64,000 bases of DNA from Gluconobacter sp. Dm-62 (GCF_018256155.1 NZ_JAERLY010000003.1:113552-177551), one strand, 5' to 3'; shown: positions 43,478-52,631, numbered from the stretch's first letter. The notes: generated by a model not told the origin, from the sequence alone. Program-made: numbers and translations.

Positions 43478-44584
43478 ATGGCGCAAGGCGATCAGGCCGA
43501 TCACGCGCAGGGTGACACGACATCCGACAAGAACGGAAAGCCGCAGAAAAAGCGTCATCCCCTTGTCCGGATCGCGCTGATCCTGCTGGTGGTTCTGGTT
43601 CTCGTGGGTATCGGGGCTTATCTTTTCCTGACCCGCAACAACATCGAGACGGATGACGCCTACACGGCAGGTCGCAAGATCGCCATTGCGCCCCACGTCA
43701 ACGGTTACGTCACGCAGCTTCTGGTGAACGACAACCAGTTCGTCCACACGGGCGATCTGCTCCTGCGGATCGACAGCCGCGACTATGCAGCGTCGCTGAA
43801 CAAGGCCGAAGCCGCCGTCTCGCAGGCGAAAGCCAATATTGATGCGTACCAGCTCATGCTGGCCGTGGCGCACAAGAACTTCCCGGGACAGCTCGTTACC
43901 GCGCAGGGCAATCTTGCCGCCGCGCAGGCGCAGCTCGTCAAGGCTGAAGCCGATTATCGCCGTCAGCGTTCTGTGGCCCGTGCCGCCACCTCGCAGCAGG
44001 ATATCGACTACGCCCGCGCCGCACTGGATCAGGCGAAAGCCCGCGTTCTTCAGGCTCAGGGTCAGCTGACGCAGGCCGAACCGGTCAAGGAAAACGTGGC
44101 CAATGCCGATGCCCGCGTCACGCAGGAACAGGCTTCTCTTGCTTCGGCCAATGCGGATCTGACCCAGGCCCGCCTGAACCTCGAATGGACGGAAGTCCGT
44201 GCCCCGCATGATGGCTGGATTTCCCAGCGTAACGTCGAACGCGGCAATTTCGTGCAGGCCGGTCAGCAGATGTTTTCCATCGTCGAGCCGGAAGTCTGGA
44301 TTGTGGCGAACTACAAGGAAACGCAGCTCACTCACATGCGTCCGGGCCAGAAGGTGGACGTCGAGATTGATGCCTACCCGCAGCTCGAACTGCATGGGCA
44401 TGTGGATTCCATCCAGCTTGGCTCGGGCGAATCCTTCAGCGCATTTCCTCCGGAAAACGCGACCGGAAACTTCGTGAAGACGGTACAGCGTATCCCGGTG
44501 AAGATCGTGCTGGACAGCGGCCTTGATCCGAATCTTCCGCTGGCGCTTGGCCTGTCTGTCGTGCCGACGGTTTATGTGAAATGA
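43478..44584 (+). CDS. HlyD/EmrA-type membrane fusion protein of a multidrug efflux pump
   Basis: A 368-residue periplasmic adaptor. A lysine-rich cytoplasmic start is followed by one membrane helix (about 30-52, IALILLVVLVLVGIGAYLFL), then a barrel-sandwich/lipoyl part (NNIETDDAYTAGRKIAIAPH), a coiled-coil hairpin rich in Ala/Gln (about 105-215) and a beta-barrel end (EVWIVANYKETQLTHMRPGQ). It bridges the EmrB-type transporter to an outer-membrane channel. The stop overlaps the EmrB-type start (ATGA). A predicted TetR operator lies upstream. Confidence 0.93.
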   Translation: MAQGDQADHAQGDTTSDKNGKPQKKRHPLVRIALILLVVLVLVGIGAYLFLTRNNIETDDAYTAGRKIAIAPHVNGYVTQLLVNDNQFVHTGDLLLRIDSRDYAASLNKAEAAVSQAKANIDAYQLMLAVAHKNFPGQLVTAQGNLAAAQAQLVKAEADYRRQRSVARAATSQQDIDYARAALDQAKARVLQAQGQLTQAEPVKENVANADARVTQEQASLASANADLTQARLNLEWTEVRAPHDGWISQRNVERGNFVQAGQQMFSIVEPEVWIVANYKETQLTHMRPGQKVDVEIDAYPQLELHGHVDSIQLGSGESFSAFPPENATGNFVKTVQRIPVKIVLDSGLDPNLPLALGLSVVPTVYVK

Positions 44585-46158
44585 GCGATACTGCCGGGCA
44601 TCAGGACTGGAAACCCAGTCACAATCCGTGGCTTGTGGCCGTCACGGTCACGCTGGCGGCCTTCATGGAGGTGCTGGACACCACCATCGTCAACGTGGCG
44701 CTGCCGCATATCGCGGGATCGCTCGGCAGTTCGTATGATGACGCCACCTGGGCGCTGACGTCCTATCTGGTGGCGAACGGAATCGTTCTGACGATTTCGG
44801 GCTGGCTGTCGCGGCTGTTTGGTCGCAAACGCTACTTCCTGATCTGCATCACGATGTTTACCGTCTCGTCCTTTCTGTGCGGACTGGCGACGTCGCTGCC
44901 GATGCTGGTGGTATTCCGGCTCATGCAGGGCTTCTTCGGAGGCGGCCTGCAACCGAGCCAGCAGTCCATCATTCTCGACACGTTCCCGCCTGAAAAGCGC
45001 GGAGCGGCGTTCGGCCTGACCGCCATCGCCACCATCGTCGGCCCGGTTCTCGGCCCGATGCTGGGCGGCTACCTGACGGATAATTTCTCCTGGCGCTGGA
45101 TTTTCTTCGTCAACGTGCCTTTCGGTATCCTGACGGTCATGGCCGTGACGGCCTTCGTTGAAGATCCGCCGTGGGAGCGCAAGAAGCGTGAGAAGGTGGA
45201 TGTGATTGGCATCAGCCTGATTACGCTGGGCCTAGGCTGTCTTGAAGTCATGTGCGATCGTGGCGAGGACGACGACTGGTTCGGCTCGCCCTTCATCGTC
45301 ACGATGGGCATTCTGGGCGCCATTGGTGTTATCGGGGCGATCGTCTGGCTGTGCTATGCCAAGAACCCGCTGGTTCGCCTGTCCGTGCTCAAGGATCGTA
45401 ATTTCGCGACCGGCATGCTGCTGATCTCTATGGTCGGCGCGACGCTCTATGCCTCCGCCATCGTCGTTCCGCAGTTCGCCCAGCAGGTGCTCGGCTATAC
45501 CGCGACGAATTCCGGCCTACTGCTTGCCCCCGGCGGTGTGGCGGTGATCTGCCTGATCCCGATCGTGGGCCGGCTGATGAAGTTCATCCAGATGCGCTAC
45601 ATCATCGCATTCGGGTTCTTCGCGATGGGCATGGCCATGTTCCAGGCATCGAATCTCTATGCCGCGGTCGATTTCAGGCATCTGATGCTCTACCGCATCA
45701 GCCAGACGGCCTCGCTGGCCTTCCTGTTCGTGCCGATCTCGACAATTGCGTATTCGACCCTGCCGCGTGAGCTGAACTCCGATGCCTCGGCCCTGTTCTC
45801 GATGGCGCGAAACTATATCGGCTCACTGGCCATCTCGCTCGCCACAGCGGCGATCATCGAGACCCGTCAGCGCCATCAGGGCTACGTCGCCGATCACATG
45901 ACTCCGGCCAATCCGGAGTTCAACGCCTACATTGCCAACGCGCAGCAGGCTGCACAGGCGCACGGGATGCCCGCCGCGCAGGCACATAATTTCGCGATTT
46001 ACCGGCTGTTCCAGGAGTTCACCTCGCAGGTCGCCATGCTGGCCTATAACGAGGTCTTCGACTGGATCGGTGTGATTGCGCTGTTCGTCGTGCCGCTGTG
46101 CTTCCTGCTGTCACCCAACGGCAAGAAGGCAGCCCAGGCCTCGGGCGGCGGTCACTGA
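44581..46158 (+). CDS. EmrB/QacA-type drug:H+ antiporter (DHA2 family, 14 helices)
   Basis: A 525-residue inner-membrane MFS exporter with 14 predicted helices. DHA2 signatures: motif A SGWLSRLFGRKRYF, ALPHIAGSLGSS with LDTTIVNVALP in helix 1, and the motif C region GPVLGPMLGGYLTD in helix 5. It would form a tripartite pump with the EmrA-type adaptor and the NodT-type channel encoded just beyond tetR. Its 3' end overlaps the 3' end of tetR by seven bases (convergent). Substrates are probably toxic hydrophobic compounds or organic acids; this is inference. Confidence 0.93.
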   Translation: MSDTAGHQDWKPSHNPWLVAVTVTLAAFMEVLDTTIVNVALPHIAGSLGSSYDDATWALTSYLVANGIVLTISGWLSRLFGRKRYFLICITMFTVSSFLCGLATSLPMLVVFRLMQGFFGGGLQPSQQSIILDTFPPEKRGAAFGLTAIATIVGPVLGPMLGGYLTDNFSWRWIFFVNVPFGILTVMAVTAFVEDPPWERKKREKVDVIGISLITLGLGCLEVMCDRGEDDDWFGSPFIVTMGILGAIGVIGAIVWLCYAKNPLVRLSVLKDRNFATGMLLISMVGATLYASAIVVPQFAQQVLGYTATNSGLLLAPGGVAVICLIPIVGRLMKFIQMRYIIAFGFFAMGMAMFQASNLYAAVDFRHLMLYRISQTASLAFLFVPISTIAYSTLPRELNSDASALFSMARNYIGSLAISLATAAIIETRQRHQGYVADHMTPANPEFNAYIANAQQAAQAHGMPAAQAHNFAIYRLFQEFTSQVAMLAYNEVFDWIGVIALFVVPLCFLLSPNGKKAAQASGGGH

Positions 46159-46820
46159 TGGCGCGGTTCGTAGATCTTCAGGAAGCTGTCGGCCGTGAAG
46201 GCGGCAAATTCCGCGATGGCGGCGTCGCTGTCATCGACTGGCAGGCCAAATCGCCGGCGCTGGATGATGCGGGCCTGGCACATGAGCATGAACTGCTCGG
46301 CCGAGAGGCGCGGATCAGCGATCTCCAGCTCTCCGCGGGCCACGCTGCGCGTCAGGTATTCCGTCAGGTTGCCAAGCGTACGGTCGAAGCCGTAGCGCCA
46401 GAACGTGTCGGCCAGATTGGGGAATTTATCGACCTCCCCGACAATGATGCGATACAGCCCCAGAGCCATGGGCGAGACAAGCAGATGAACGGTCATTTCC
46501 GCGAACCGCACCAGCGTCACGCGGACGGACTGTCCGTCACTGCGCGAAAGCGCCTCGATCGGTGCGAGCCGGCAGCGGGCCTGCTCTTCGAAGAACGCGG
46601 AGAACAGGGACGCCTTGCCATCGAAATGGTTGTAGAGCGTCCCTTTGGACACGCCCGCCATCTGCGCGATCTGGGACATGGACGCCCCTTCATACCCGTT
46701 TGCCAGAAAGATCGTTCCGGCACCTTTCAGGATCTGTTCGCGCTTGGCGCATCCCGCAGGATCGGTGCCCCCGGCTCCGTCGGGAGTGCCCGCGTTGCCG
46801 TCGTCCATGATGCCCGTCAT
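46152..46820 (-). CDS. TetR/AcrR-family repressor of the efflux genes
   Basis: A 222-residue regulator. After a non-conserved glycine/aspartate-rich 25 residues, the DNA-binding domain runs from about 26 to 75 with the helix-turn-helix MSQIAQMAGVSKGTLYNHFD (48-67). The C-terminal ligand domain is helical and poorly conserved, as usual. It is divergent from the NodT-type gene, with a predicted operator between, and convergent with the EmrB-type gene. An almost identical operator lies before the EmrA-type gene, so the repressor most likely governs both units and itself. Confidence 0.92.
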   Translation of the reverse strand: MTGIMDDGNAGTPDGAGGTDPAGCAKREQILKGAGTIFLANGYEGASMSQIAQMAGVSKGTLYNHFDGKASLFSAFFEEQARCRLAPIEALSRSDGQSVRVTLVRFAEMTVHLLVSPMALGLYRIIVGEVDKFPNLADTFWRYGFDRTLGNLTEYLTRSVARGELEIADPRLSAEQFMLMCQARIIQRRRFGLPVDDSDAAIAEFAAFTADSFLKIYEPRHQ

Positions 46821-46866
46821 GTGAGCGAAAGGTCCTTCTGTCCGTCAGGTCGAGTTCCTGACATGC

Positions 46867-46885
46867 TGACCGAACCGGTCGGTCA
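46867..46885. promoter_or_regulatory. Predicted TetR operator between tetR and the NodT-type gene
   Basis: TGACCGA-N5-TCGGTCA, a 19-base palindrome lying 34 bases before the NodT-type start and 47 bases before the tetR start. It is 18/19 identical to the site at 43383-43401 and could control both divergent promoters. Confidence 0.8.
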
Positions 46886-46918
46886 CCGCAAGATCATTTC
46901 CGCCTCAGGAGTTTCTTT

Positions 46919-48496
46919 GTGAGCGCAGCCTTCACTTCCCGCGCGCTGCTTTGCGGCTGCGCCCTGTTCACCCTGTCCGGCTGCCTCATGGTGGGACCTG
47001 AGTATCACGCGCCCAAGCCCTGGTCGCCGGCGCATTACACCGATCATATGGCCGGCGCGCCTGACAGTATCGTCAGCGAAATGAAGGCTGACAGTCATTG
47101 GTGGCAGGTCTTCCATGACCCTGAGCTGACGTCGCTGGAAGACCGTCTGGTCAACCAGAACCTGTCTTTCCGCCTCGCAACCGCCAATCTGGCGCAGAGC
47201 CGCGCGCAGCTCATCATGGCGGGTGCTGAACGCTTCCCGGCCCTGAGTGCCTCGGGCTCGTACCAGCGCAGCCAGTACAGCACCAAGCAGCTGCAGGAAA
47301 TCATCGGTCACGTCGCAGGCGGTATCGCGAAATCCGAGGGCGGTTCGATCGGCAGCACGGTCGGTCCGATGCTCCAGAGTTCGGCTGGCGGGGCGACCAT
47401 CCCGCTGCTGAACCAGTGGCGCAGCGCGATCGACGCGACTTACGAAATCGATCTGTGGGGCCGTGTGGCGCATCAGTATGATGCCGCCAAGGCCGACCTT
47501 CAGGCCACGGATGAAGAACGCCGTTCGGTCCTCATCGCGCAGCAGGCCGATATGGCGCATGGCTATATGAGCCTGCGTGGTGACCAGCAGCGTCTGAAGA
47601 TCCTGCGCGACAACCTCAGCATCCTCACGCAGATCACCTCCATTGCGCAGGAGCGCTATCGCGGCGGTCTGGTGACGGAGCTAGACGTGGATTCCGCACA
47701 GGCCCGCCTGCATGACACGCAGGGTCAGGAAGCGCAGCTCGAACAGGCCGTGGCGCAGGAAGAAAACGCCCTCGCCCTGCTTCTGGGCGCCCCGCCGGAA
47801 AGCCTGAACACTGAGCTGGAAAAGAACGCCGGCGTTCCCGTCGTTCCGCCGGTCGTGCCCGTGGGTATTCCGTCCGAACTGGCCCATCGCCGCCCCGATA
47901 TCCGCGAGGCCGAAGCCCGTCTGCGCGGTGCGGTCGCCGAAGTGGGCGAGGCGACGGCGGATTTCTATCCGAAGGTCACGATCAATGCCGATTTCGGCTT
48001 CCAGACTCTGTCCTTCCGGGATCTGGGCTTCTGGAATGCCCGTGCGTGGAATGTTGGCCCGTCCATTTCCCTGCCGATCTTCCAGGGTGGCCGTCTGTAC
48101 GGCCAGCTTGAACTGAAGAAATACGCGCAGAAGGCGGCCGCGATTTCCTATCAGCAGACGGTCATCAAGGCCTGGCATGATGTGGATAACGCGCTGATCG
48201 CCTATCGGGACGAGCAGCTGCATCGTCAGGGGCTACAGAACGCCGTCAACGACAACGGCAAGGCACTGGCACTGGCGCAGAGCCAGTATCGTAGCGGCCT
48301 GACGAACTACCTGAACGTCCTGAACGCACAGGCGCAGCTCCAGTCTGCCCAGCTTGACCTCGCCAACAGCGACGCCACGCTGGCGACCAATCTGACGCGC
48401 CTTTACAACGCGCTCGGCGGCGGCTGGGAAGATGCACTTCCCGACAGCCGGGACGTGGCCAAGGCCCAGCTCGCTTCCGCCACACCCGGCCCCTGA
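46919..48496 (+). CDS. NodT/OprM-family outer-membrane efflux lipoprotein
   Basis: A 525-residue TolC-like channel subunit. The lipoprotein signal ends at the lipobox LSGC (Cys21), so it should be acylated and sorted to the outer membrane. MVGPEYHAPKPW and the repeated outer-membrane-factor segments (SQAEVRS-type RIAQERYRGGLVTELDVDSAQ and SQYRSGLTNYLNVLNAQAQL) are characteristic. GTG 46919 is preceded by AGGAG at seven bases. It completes the EmrAB-type pump encoded on the other side of tetR and carries its own copy of the predicted operator. Confidence 0.93.
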   Translation: MSAAFTSRALLCGCALFTLSGCLMVGPEYHAPKPWSPAHYTDHMAGAPDSIVSEMKADSHWWQVFHDPELTSLEDRLVNQNLSFRLATANLAQSRAQLIMAGAERFPALSASGSYQRSQYSTKQLQEIIGHVAGGIAKSEGGSIGSTVGPMLQSSAGGATIPLLNQWRSAIDATYEIDLWGRVAHQYDAAKADLQATDEERRSVLIAQQADMAHGYMSLRGDQQRLKILRDNLSILTQITSIAQERYRGGLVTELDVDSAQARLHDTQGQEAQLEQAVAQEENALALLLGAPPESLNTELEKNAGVPVVPPVVPVGIPSELAHRRPDIREAEARLRGAVAEVGEATADFYPKVTINADFGFQTLSFRDLGFWNARAWNVGPSISLPIFQGGRLYGQLELKKYAQKAAAISYQQTVIKAWHDVDNALIAYRDEQLHRQGLQNAVNDNGKALALAQSQYRSGLTNYLNVLNAQAQLQSAQLDLANSDATLATNLTRLYNALGGGWEDALPDSRDVAKAQLASATPGP

Positions 48497-48509
48497 TTCC
48501 ACAGACCCA

Positions 48510-48533
48510 TTCAGGAGGCCGGAGCCTCCTGAA
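48510..48533. terminator. Perfect palindrome between convergent genes
   Basis: A 10-bp perfect stem (TTCAGGAGGC at 48510-48519, GCCTCCTGAA at 48524-48533) with a 4-base loop lies between the NodT-type gene and the convergent aldolase gene. It has no long T-run, but position and stability suggest a bidirectional terminator. Confidence 0.6.
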
Positions 48534-48544
48534 TTCCGGTCCCG

Positions 48545-49621
48545 TCAGGATTTACGGGCGATGGACCGGCCTTTGGAGCCAAGGATCTCGAAGGCTTCAT
48601 CTAGACGTTCGACAATGGATTTTTCGCCCACGCGCAGCCATTTGCGCGGGTCATAGAGCGATTTCATCGGCTTGTCGGTGCCGGGTTCGATCTGGTGCTG
48701 GAAGGCCACCGGATGCTCTAGAACATAGCTGCCCACGCCATGCGCGAACGCGAACTGGATGTCGGTATCGAGGTTCATCTTGAACACGCCGTAGGACACG
48801 GCCTCGTCGATTTCCGCGATCGTCGAGCCCGACCCGCCATGGAACACCAGCGGCAGCGGCTTGGGGCCGCTCTGTGTCGCCTTCTGCACCGCATCCTGCG
48901 AATTCTTCAGGATTTCGGGGCGAAGCTGCACATTGCCCGGCTTGTAAACGCCATGAACATTGCCGAAAGACGCGGCGATCGACACGGTTCCGATCGGGGA
49001 GAGCAGGTTCCACGCCGTCAGCACGTCTTCCGGCTGCGTATAGAGATGCGCGTTGTCCGCCCCTTCTTCGAGGTCATGGCCGATGCCATCTTCCTCACCG
49101 CCCGTGACCCCCAGCTCGATTTCCAGACCCATGCCCAGAGGGGCCAGCCGCTTCAGCATGGCGGCCGAGGTCCCAAGGTTTTCTTCCAGCGGCTCCGTAG
49201 AGAGGTCGAGCATGTGGGAGGTGAACAGCGGCGTGCCGGTCGCCTTGAACTCATCCTCGCTCAACGTGATCAGATCATTCAGCCAGGGGATCAGCTTGCG
49301 ATCGGCATGATCGGTATGAAGGATAACGGCAATCCCGTATTCCTTGGCCAGAAGATGGACATGCCGTGCCATCGAAGCTGCGCCGAGAACGCGGGCACGA
49401 TGGGCATCCGGCAGCCCCTCACCGGCATAAAACCGCGCACCGCCGTTGGAAACCTGGATGACAACATCCGATCCATTGCGGGCCGCCGCTTCCAGAACCG
49501 CGTTGACGCTGTCGGTGCCGACGACATTGATGGCGGGAAGGGCATAGCCCCCTTCATGGCAGGCCTTGATCAGGGCCGTATAACTGGCGCCACTGACGAC
49601 GCCGGGTGAAACTCTTGACAT
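48545..49621 (-). CDS. fba: Class II fructose-bisphosphate aldolase
   Basis: A 358-residue zinc aldolase of the FbaA type cleaving fructose 1,6-bisphosphate to two triose phosphates, or the reverse in gluconeogenesis. Zinc and catalytic motifs: AVILHTDHADRKLIPWLND (HTDH), IELGVTGGEEDG, SFGNVHGVYKPGNVQL and LPLVFHGGSGSTIAEI. ATG 49621 has GGAG six bases upstream, which decides against an in-frame TTG at 49633. It is a single-gene unit, divergent from the response-regulator gene. Gluconobacter-type bacteria lack a complete Embden-Meyerhof pathway, so a gluconeogenic or pentose-cycle role is likely (inference). Confidence 0.94.
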   Translation of the reverse strand: MSRVSPGVVSGASYTALIKACHEGGYALPAINVVGTDSVNAVLEAAARNGSDVVIQVSNGGARFYAGEGLPDAHRARVLGAASMARHVHLLAKEYGIAVILHTDHADRKLIPWLNDLITLSEDEFKATGTPLFTSHMLDLSTEPLEENLGTSAAMLKRLAPLGMGLEIELGVTGGEEDGIGHDLEEGADNAHLYTQPEDVLTAWNLLSPIGTVSIAASFGNVHGVYKPGNVQLRPEILKNSQDAVQKATQSGPKPLPLVFHGGSGSTIAEIDEAVSYGVFKMNLDTDIQFAFAHGVGSYVLEHPVAFQHQIEPGTDKPMKSLYDPRKWLRVGEKSIVERLDEAFEILGSKGRSIARKS

Positions 49622-49791
49622 TGGCGGCTCCAACTGAACGCATGAAACAGGCCAGCAAAACGGGCATGGCCATGATGCGTTGTACTGTACGATGCTAATC
49701 CGGTTTCGTCATGAGCGTTCAAATCACGCGAACAGTAGCTGTCAGGATTTGTTGCTTGTGATGCCCGCCCTGTGGAGACTATGGAAAAGAC

Positions 49792-50562
49792 ATGGTGCCA
49801 AATCTTTCCGACCCTGATCTTCCCGCCCGTATCCTCGTTGTCGAAGATGACGCCGGTATGCGGACCCTCATTCTCCGTGCCCTTCAGGGGGGCGGCTTCC
49901 GTGCGCGGGGTGTTGCCTGTGGAGATGAGATGTGGGCCGCGCTTGAAGTGGCGCCCGTCGATCTCATCATCATGGACATCATGCTGCCCGGTAAAAGCGG
50001 CATTGAACTCTGCCGCGCCCTGCGCAGCGGACAGGGTGCCTCGCATGAAAACGAGACCCCACCCGCGCAGGTGCCGATCATCATGGTCTCGGCCCGTGGC
50101 GAGGAACGTGATCGCGTGAACGGTCTCGAATCGGGCGCGGACGACTATGTGCCCAAGCCCTTTGGCCAGCGCGAACTGCTGGCGCGTGTGCGGGCCGTGC
50201 TGCGTCGTGGGATTGCCACCACCGGTGCTCCGCAGGAGCGTGTGCGTCGTGAAACGCTGCGTTTTGCCGGCTGGACACTGGACCTGCGCCGTCGCGAACT
50301 GACGGACCCAACGGGGGCCACGGTCGATATTTCCGGCGCGGAACACGATCTGCTGACCAGTTTTCTGGACAATCCGCAGCGGGTTATCGCCCGTGACCGG
50401 CTTCTGGAACTGTCGCGGACCCGTCTGGGCGATGTGTCGGACCGCAGCATCGACGTGCTTGTCAGCCGTCTACGCCGCAAACTGGGGTCTGATGCCGATC
50501 AGCTGATCCGCACCGTGCGCGGTCTGGGTTACATCTTCGTTGCCGAGGTTGAACGGGTCTGA
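49792..50562 (+). CDS. OmpR-family response regulator
   Basis: A 256-residue regulator: receiver with acidic residues VVEDDAG and phospho-acceptor Asp62 (LIIMDIMLPGKSG), lysine in DDYVPKPFG, then a winged helix (GAEHDLLTSFLDNPQRVIAR, RSIDVLVSRLRRKLG). Between helix 3 and the VPIIMVSARG strand it has about 12 extra residues (GQGASHENETPPAQ), not usual for the family. It is cotranscribed with the kinase gene, which begins at its stop codon. The family name points to an OmpR/EnvZ- or RstA/RstB-type pair, and the signal is unknown. Confidence 0.9.
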   Translation: MVPNLSDPDLPARILVVEDDAGMRTLILRALQGGGFRARGVACGDEMWAALEVAPVDLIIMDIMLPGKSGIELCRALRSGQGASHENETPPAQVPIIMVSARGEERDRVNGLESGADDYVPKPFGQRELLARVRAVLRRGIATTGAPQERVRRETLRFAGWTLDLRRRELTDPTGATVDISGAEHDLLTSFLDNPQRVIARDRLLELSRTRLGDVSDRSIDVLVSRLRRKLGSDADQLIRTVRGLGYIFVAEVERV

Positions 50563-51947
50563 ACATTCAGAATCGCATTCTGCTATGGCCGCTGGGGCTG
50601 GTCGGGCGCGTCTGCGTCGTCCTGACCGTCGCAGTGACTTTGGTGTTCCTGACGAACGCCATTTTCTACGGTCAGGCAGAAACCTATATCGTTGATGACG
50701 TGCGCATCGCCCAGCTGGGCGAGGCGCTGAGCACGGATCTGCGTGTGCTTGCCGCCGCCCCCGTCAGCCAGAGATCTTTTCTGGCCGTCATGCTCTCGGG
50801 CAGCGAACTCAGCGTGGCGTGGCAACCGGCCTCCATCACACCCGTGCTGCCGGGACACCATCCGGTTGCGCTGACACAACTTGTCAGGCGTCTGACGGCA
50901 GACGATCCCATTCTTGAACAGGCCCATCTGGACCTTTACACGCTGGGACCGGGAAGCGCGGATGTGCTGGGCTCCCAGCGTCTGCCGGACGGCAGCTTCA
51001 TTCATTTCCGTGTGCCAGGGATGCTCGGCCATCACCGCGTCACGCGCGGTCTGGCTTCGGCGGCCATCGCGGCTGGTGCCGTGGCCATTGCTGCGACCAT
51101 GCTGATCCGGGGCCTCAGCATGCCGCTTCGGGCGCTCGTCTCGGTGGCGGACCGCATTGGCTCCAGCGAGAAATGGGTCCCTCTGGCCGAGCGTGGACCG
51201 CCTGAAGTGCGCGGTCTCGCCCATGCCATCAATGCCATGCAGGACCGGATCCAGAGCCTCATCAACGACCGCACGCAGGCTCTGGCGGCCGTCTCGCATG
51301 ATCTGCGTACGCCGCTGACGCGCCTGCGCCTGCGCTGCGGCTTCCTCAATGACGGGGAGGCCCAGACCGCCATTGAGGCCGATCTGGACGAGATGGAAGC
51401 CATGGTGAATGGCATTCTCGCCTATCTGGCCGGCGCGGATGATCCGGAAGTCCCGCGCACCATCAATATCGTCGCCACGCTCGAAACCCTTGTGGACGAC
51501 CATGTCGATCGCGGGCACGAGGCCCGTTACGAAGGACCGGACCGCGCGCTGGTCCATGTCCGTCCGCTGGCCATGAAGCGCGTCCTGTCGAACCTGATCG
51601 AAAACGCCATCAACTACGGCGGCAACGTGCTCGCCACGTTGCGGACCCGGGAAGACGGCGCGCTGGAAATCGCCATCAACGATAGCGGCCCTGGTATTCC
51701 GGAAAGCGAATACGAACGCGTGCTGACCCCGTTCTATCGTCTGGAAGGTTCGCGTTCGCGGGCCACGGGGGGAATCGGGCTGGGACTGGCCATCGTCCAG
51801 CGCGAAATTTCCCGTGAAGGCGGGACGCTGGTGCTGGGACGCGGAGATGCGTCAAAAGGCTATGGAGGCCTGCGTGCCACTATCATCCTGCCCAAGGGAC
51901 TCCCGTCTCCGTCAAGGAAAACCGAGGGTCAGGGCGAGCAGGTCTGA
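50559..51947 (+). CDS. Sensor histidine kinase of the EnvZ/RstB type (non-standard start codon likely)
   Basis: The partner of the preceding regulator. The first standard start, GTG 50634, would cut into the first membrane helix. The open frame upstream encodes NIQNRILLWPLGLVGRVCVV then LTVAVTLVFLTNAIFY, a convincing EnvZ-like N-terminus, but between the in-frame stop at 50550 and 50634 there is no ATG, GTG or TTG. CTG 50559, overlapping the regulator's TGA stop, would give 462 residues; ATT 50565 is another possibility. Later features: a second helix (about 160-182), HAMP, H-box LAAVSHDLRTPLTRLRLR, and ATPase motifs NLIENAINYGG, DSGPGIPESE and GGIGLGLAIVQR. Confidence 0.85.
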   Translation: MNIQNRILLWPLGLVGRVCVVLTVAVTLVFLTNAIFYGQAETYIVDDVRIAQLGEALSTDLRVLAAAPVSQRSFLAVMLSGSELSVAWQPASITPVLPGHHPVALTQLVRRLTADDPILEQAHLDLYTLGPGSADVLGSQRLPDGSFIHFRVPGMLGHHRVTRGLASAAIAAGAVAIAATMLIRGLSMPLRALVSVADRIGSSEKWVPLAERGPPEVRGLAHAINAMQDRIQSLINDRTQALAAVSHDLRTPLTRLRLRCGFLNDGEAQTAIEADLDEMEAMVNGILAYLAGADDPEVPRTINIVATLETLVDDHVDRGHEARYEGPDRALVHVRPLAMKRVLSNLIENAINYGGNVLATLRTREDGALEIAINDSGPGIPESEYERVLTPFYRLEGSRSRATGGIGLGLAIVQREISREGGTLVLGRGDASKGYGGLRATIILPKGLPSPSRKTEGQGEQV

Positions 51948-52064
51948 AAAGACGCGGTCTGCCGTTAAAAACACGGGAAGTCGGACCAATGCAGTCCCGA
52001 CACTTGCACCTTGGGACGAAGTGGCACATGTCAGGGCGGACTGGAACGCAAGGACATGATCACG

Positions 52065-52628
52065 ATGTTCATCGAGACCGAAGACACTCCCAACCCCGCT
52101 ACCCTGAAATTCCTGCCCGGCCGCAGCGTGACCGGCGATGCCCGACCCGTTGATTTCGGCGATGCGGATGTTGCCGCCGGACACTCCGAACTGGCGACGG
52201 CATTGTTCGACCAGCCGAACGTGCGCCGCGTCTTCCTCGGCGGCGATTTCGTCTCCGTCACCAAGTCCGACGATATCAGCTGGGGCGACCTCAAGCCCGT
52301 CGTGCTGGGCACGATCACAACGTTCTTCGAAAGCGGCCGTCCGGTTCTTTCTGGTACGCAGTCCGCTCCGGAGCATGATGTTTCCCCTGAGGACATCGAA
52401 GTCGTCAGCCGTATTCAGGACCTGCTCGACACGCGCGTGCGTCCTGCCGTGGCCGGTGACGGCGGCGACATCGCATTCCGCGGATACAAGGACGGCGTTG
52501 TCTATCTGGCCATGCAGGGCGCATGCTCTGGCTGCCCGTCGTCCCGCGCGACCCTGAAGCACGGCGTCGAGAACATGCTGCGGCACTATGTTCCCGAAGT
52601 CGTCTCGGTCGAACAGGTCGAGGACTGA
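52065..52628 (+). CDS. NifU-like / Nfu1-type iron-sulfur cluster scaffold protein
   Basis: A 187-residue protein. The Nfu N-terminal domain opens MFIETEDTPNPATLKFLPG, and the C-terminal NifU domain holds RPAVAGDGGDIAFRGYKDGV and the cluster-binding CxxC in GACSGCPSS. It delivers Fe-S clusters to target proteins. ATG 52065 was chosen because AAGGA lies ten bases upstream and the conserved domain begins there; ATG 52056 sits too close to that site. It begins a dense run with the RutE-like, tsaB and rimI genes. Confidence 0.93.
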   Translation: MFIETEDTPNPATLKFLPGRSVTGDARPVDFGDADVAAGHSELATALFDQPNVRRVFLGGDFVSVTKSDDISWGDLKPVVLGTITTFFESGRPVLSGTQSAPEHDVSPEDIEVVSRIQDLLDTRVRPAVAGDGGDIAFRGYKDGVVYLAMQGACSGCPSSRATLKHGVENMLRHYVPEVVSVEQVED

Positions 52629-52631
52629 ACG

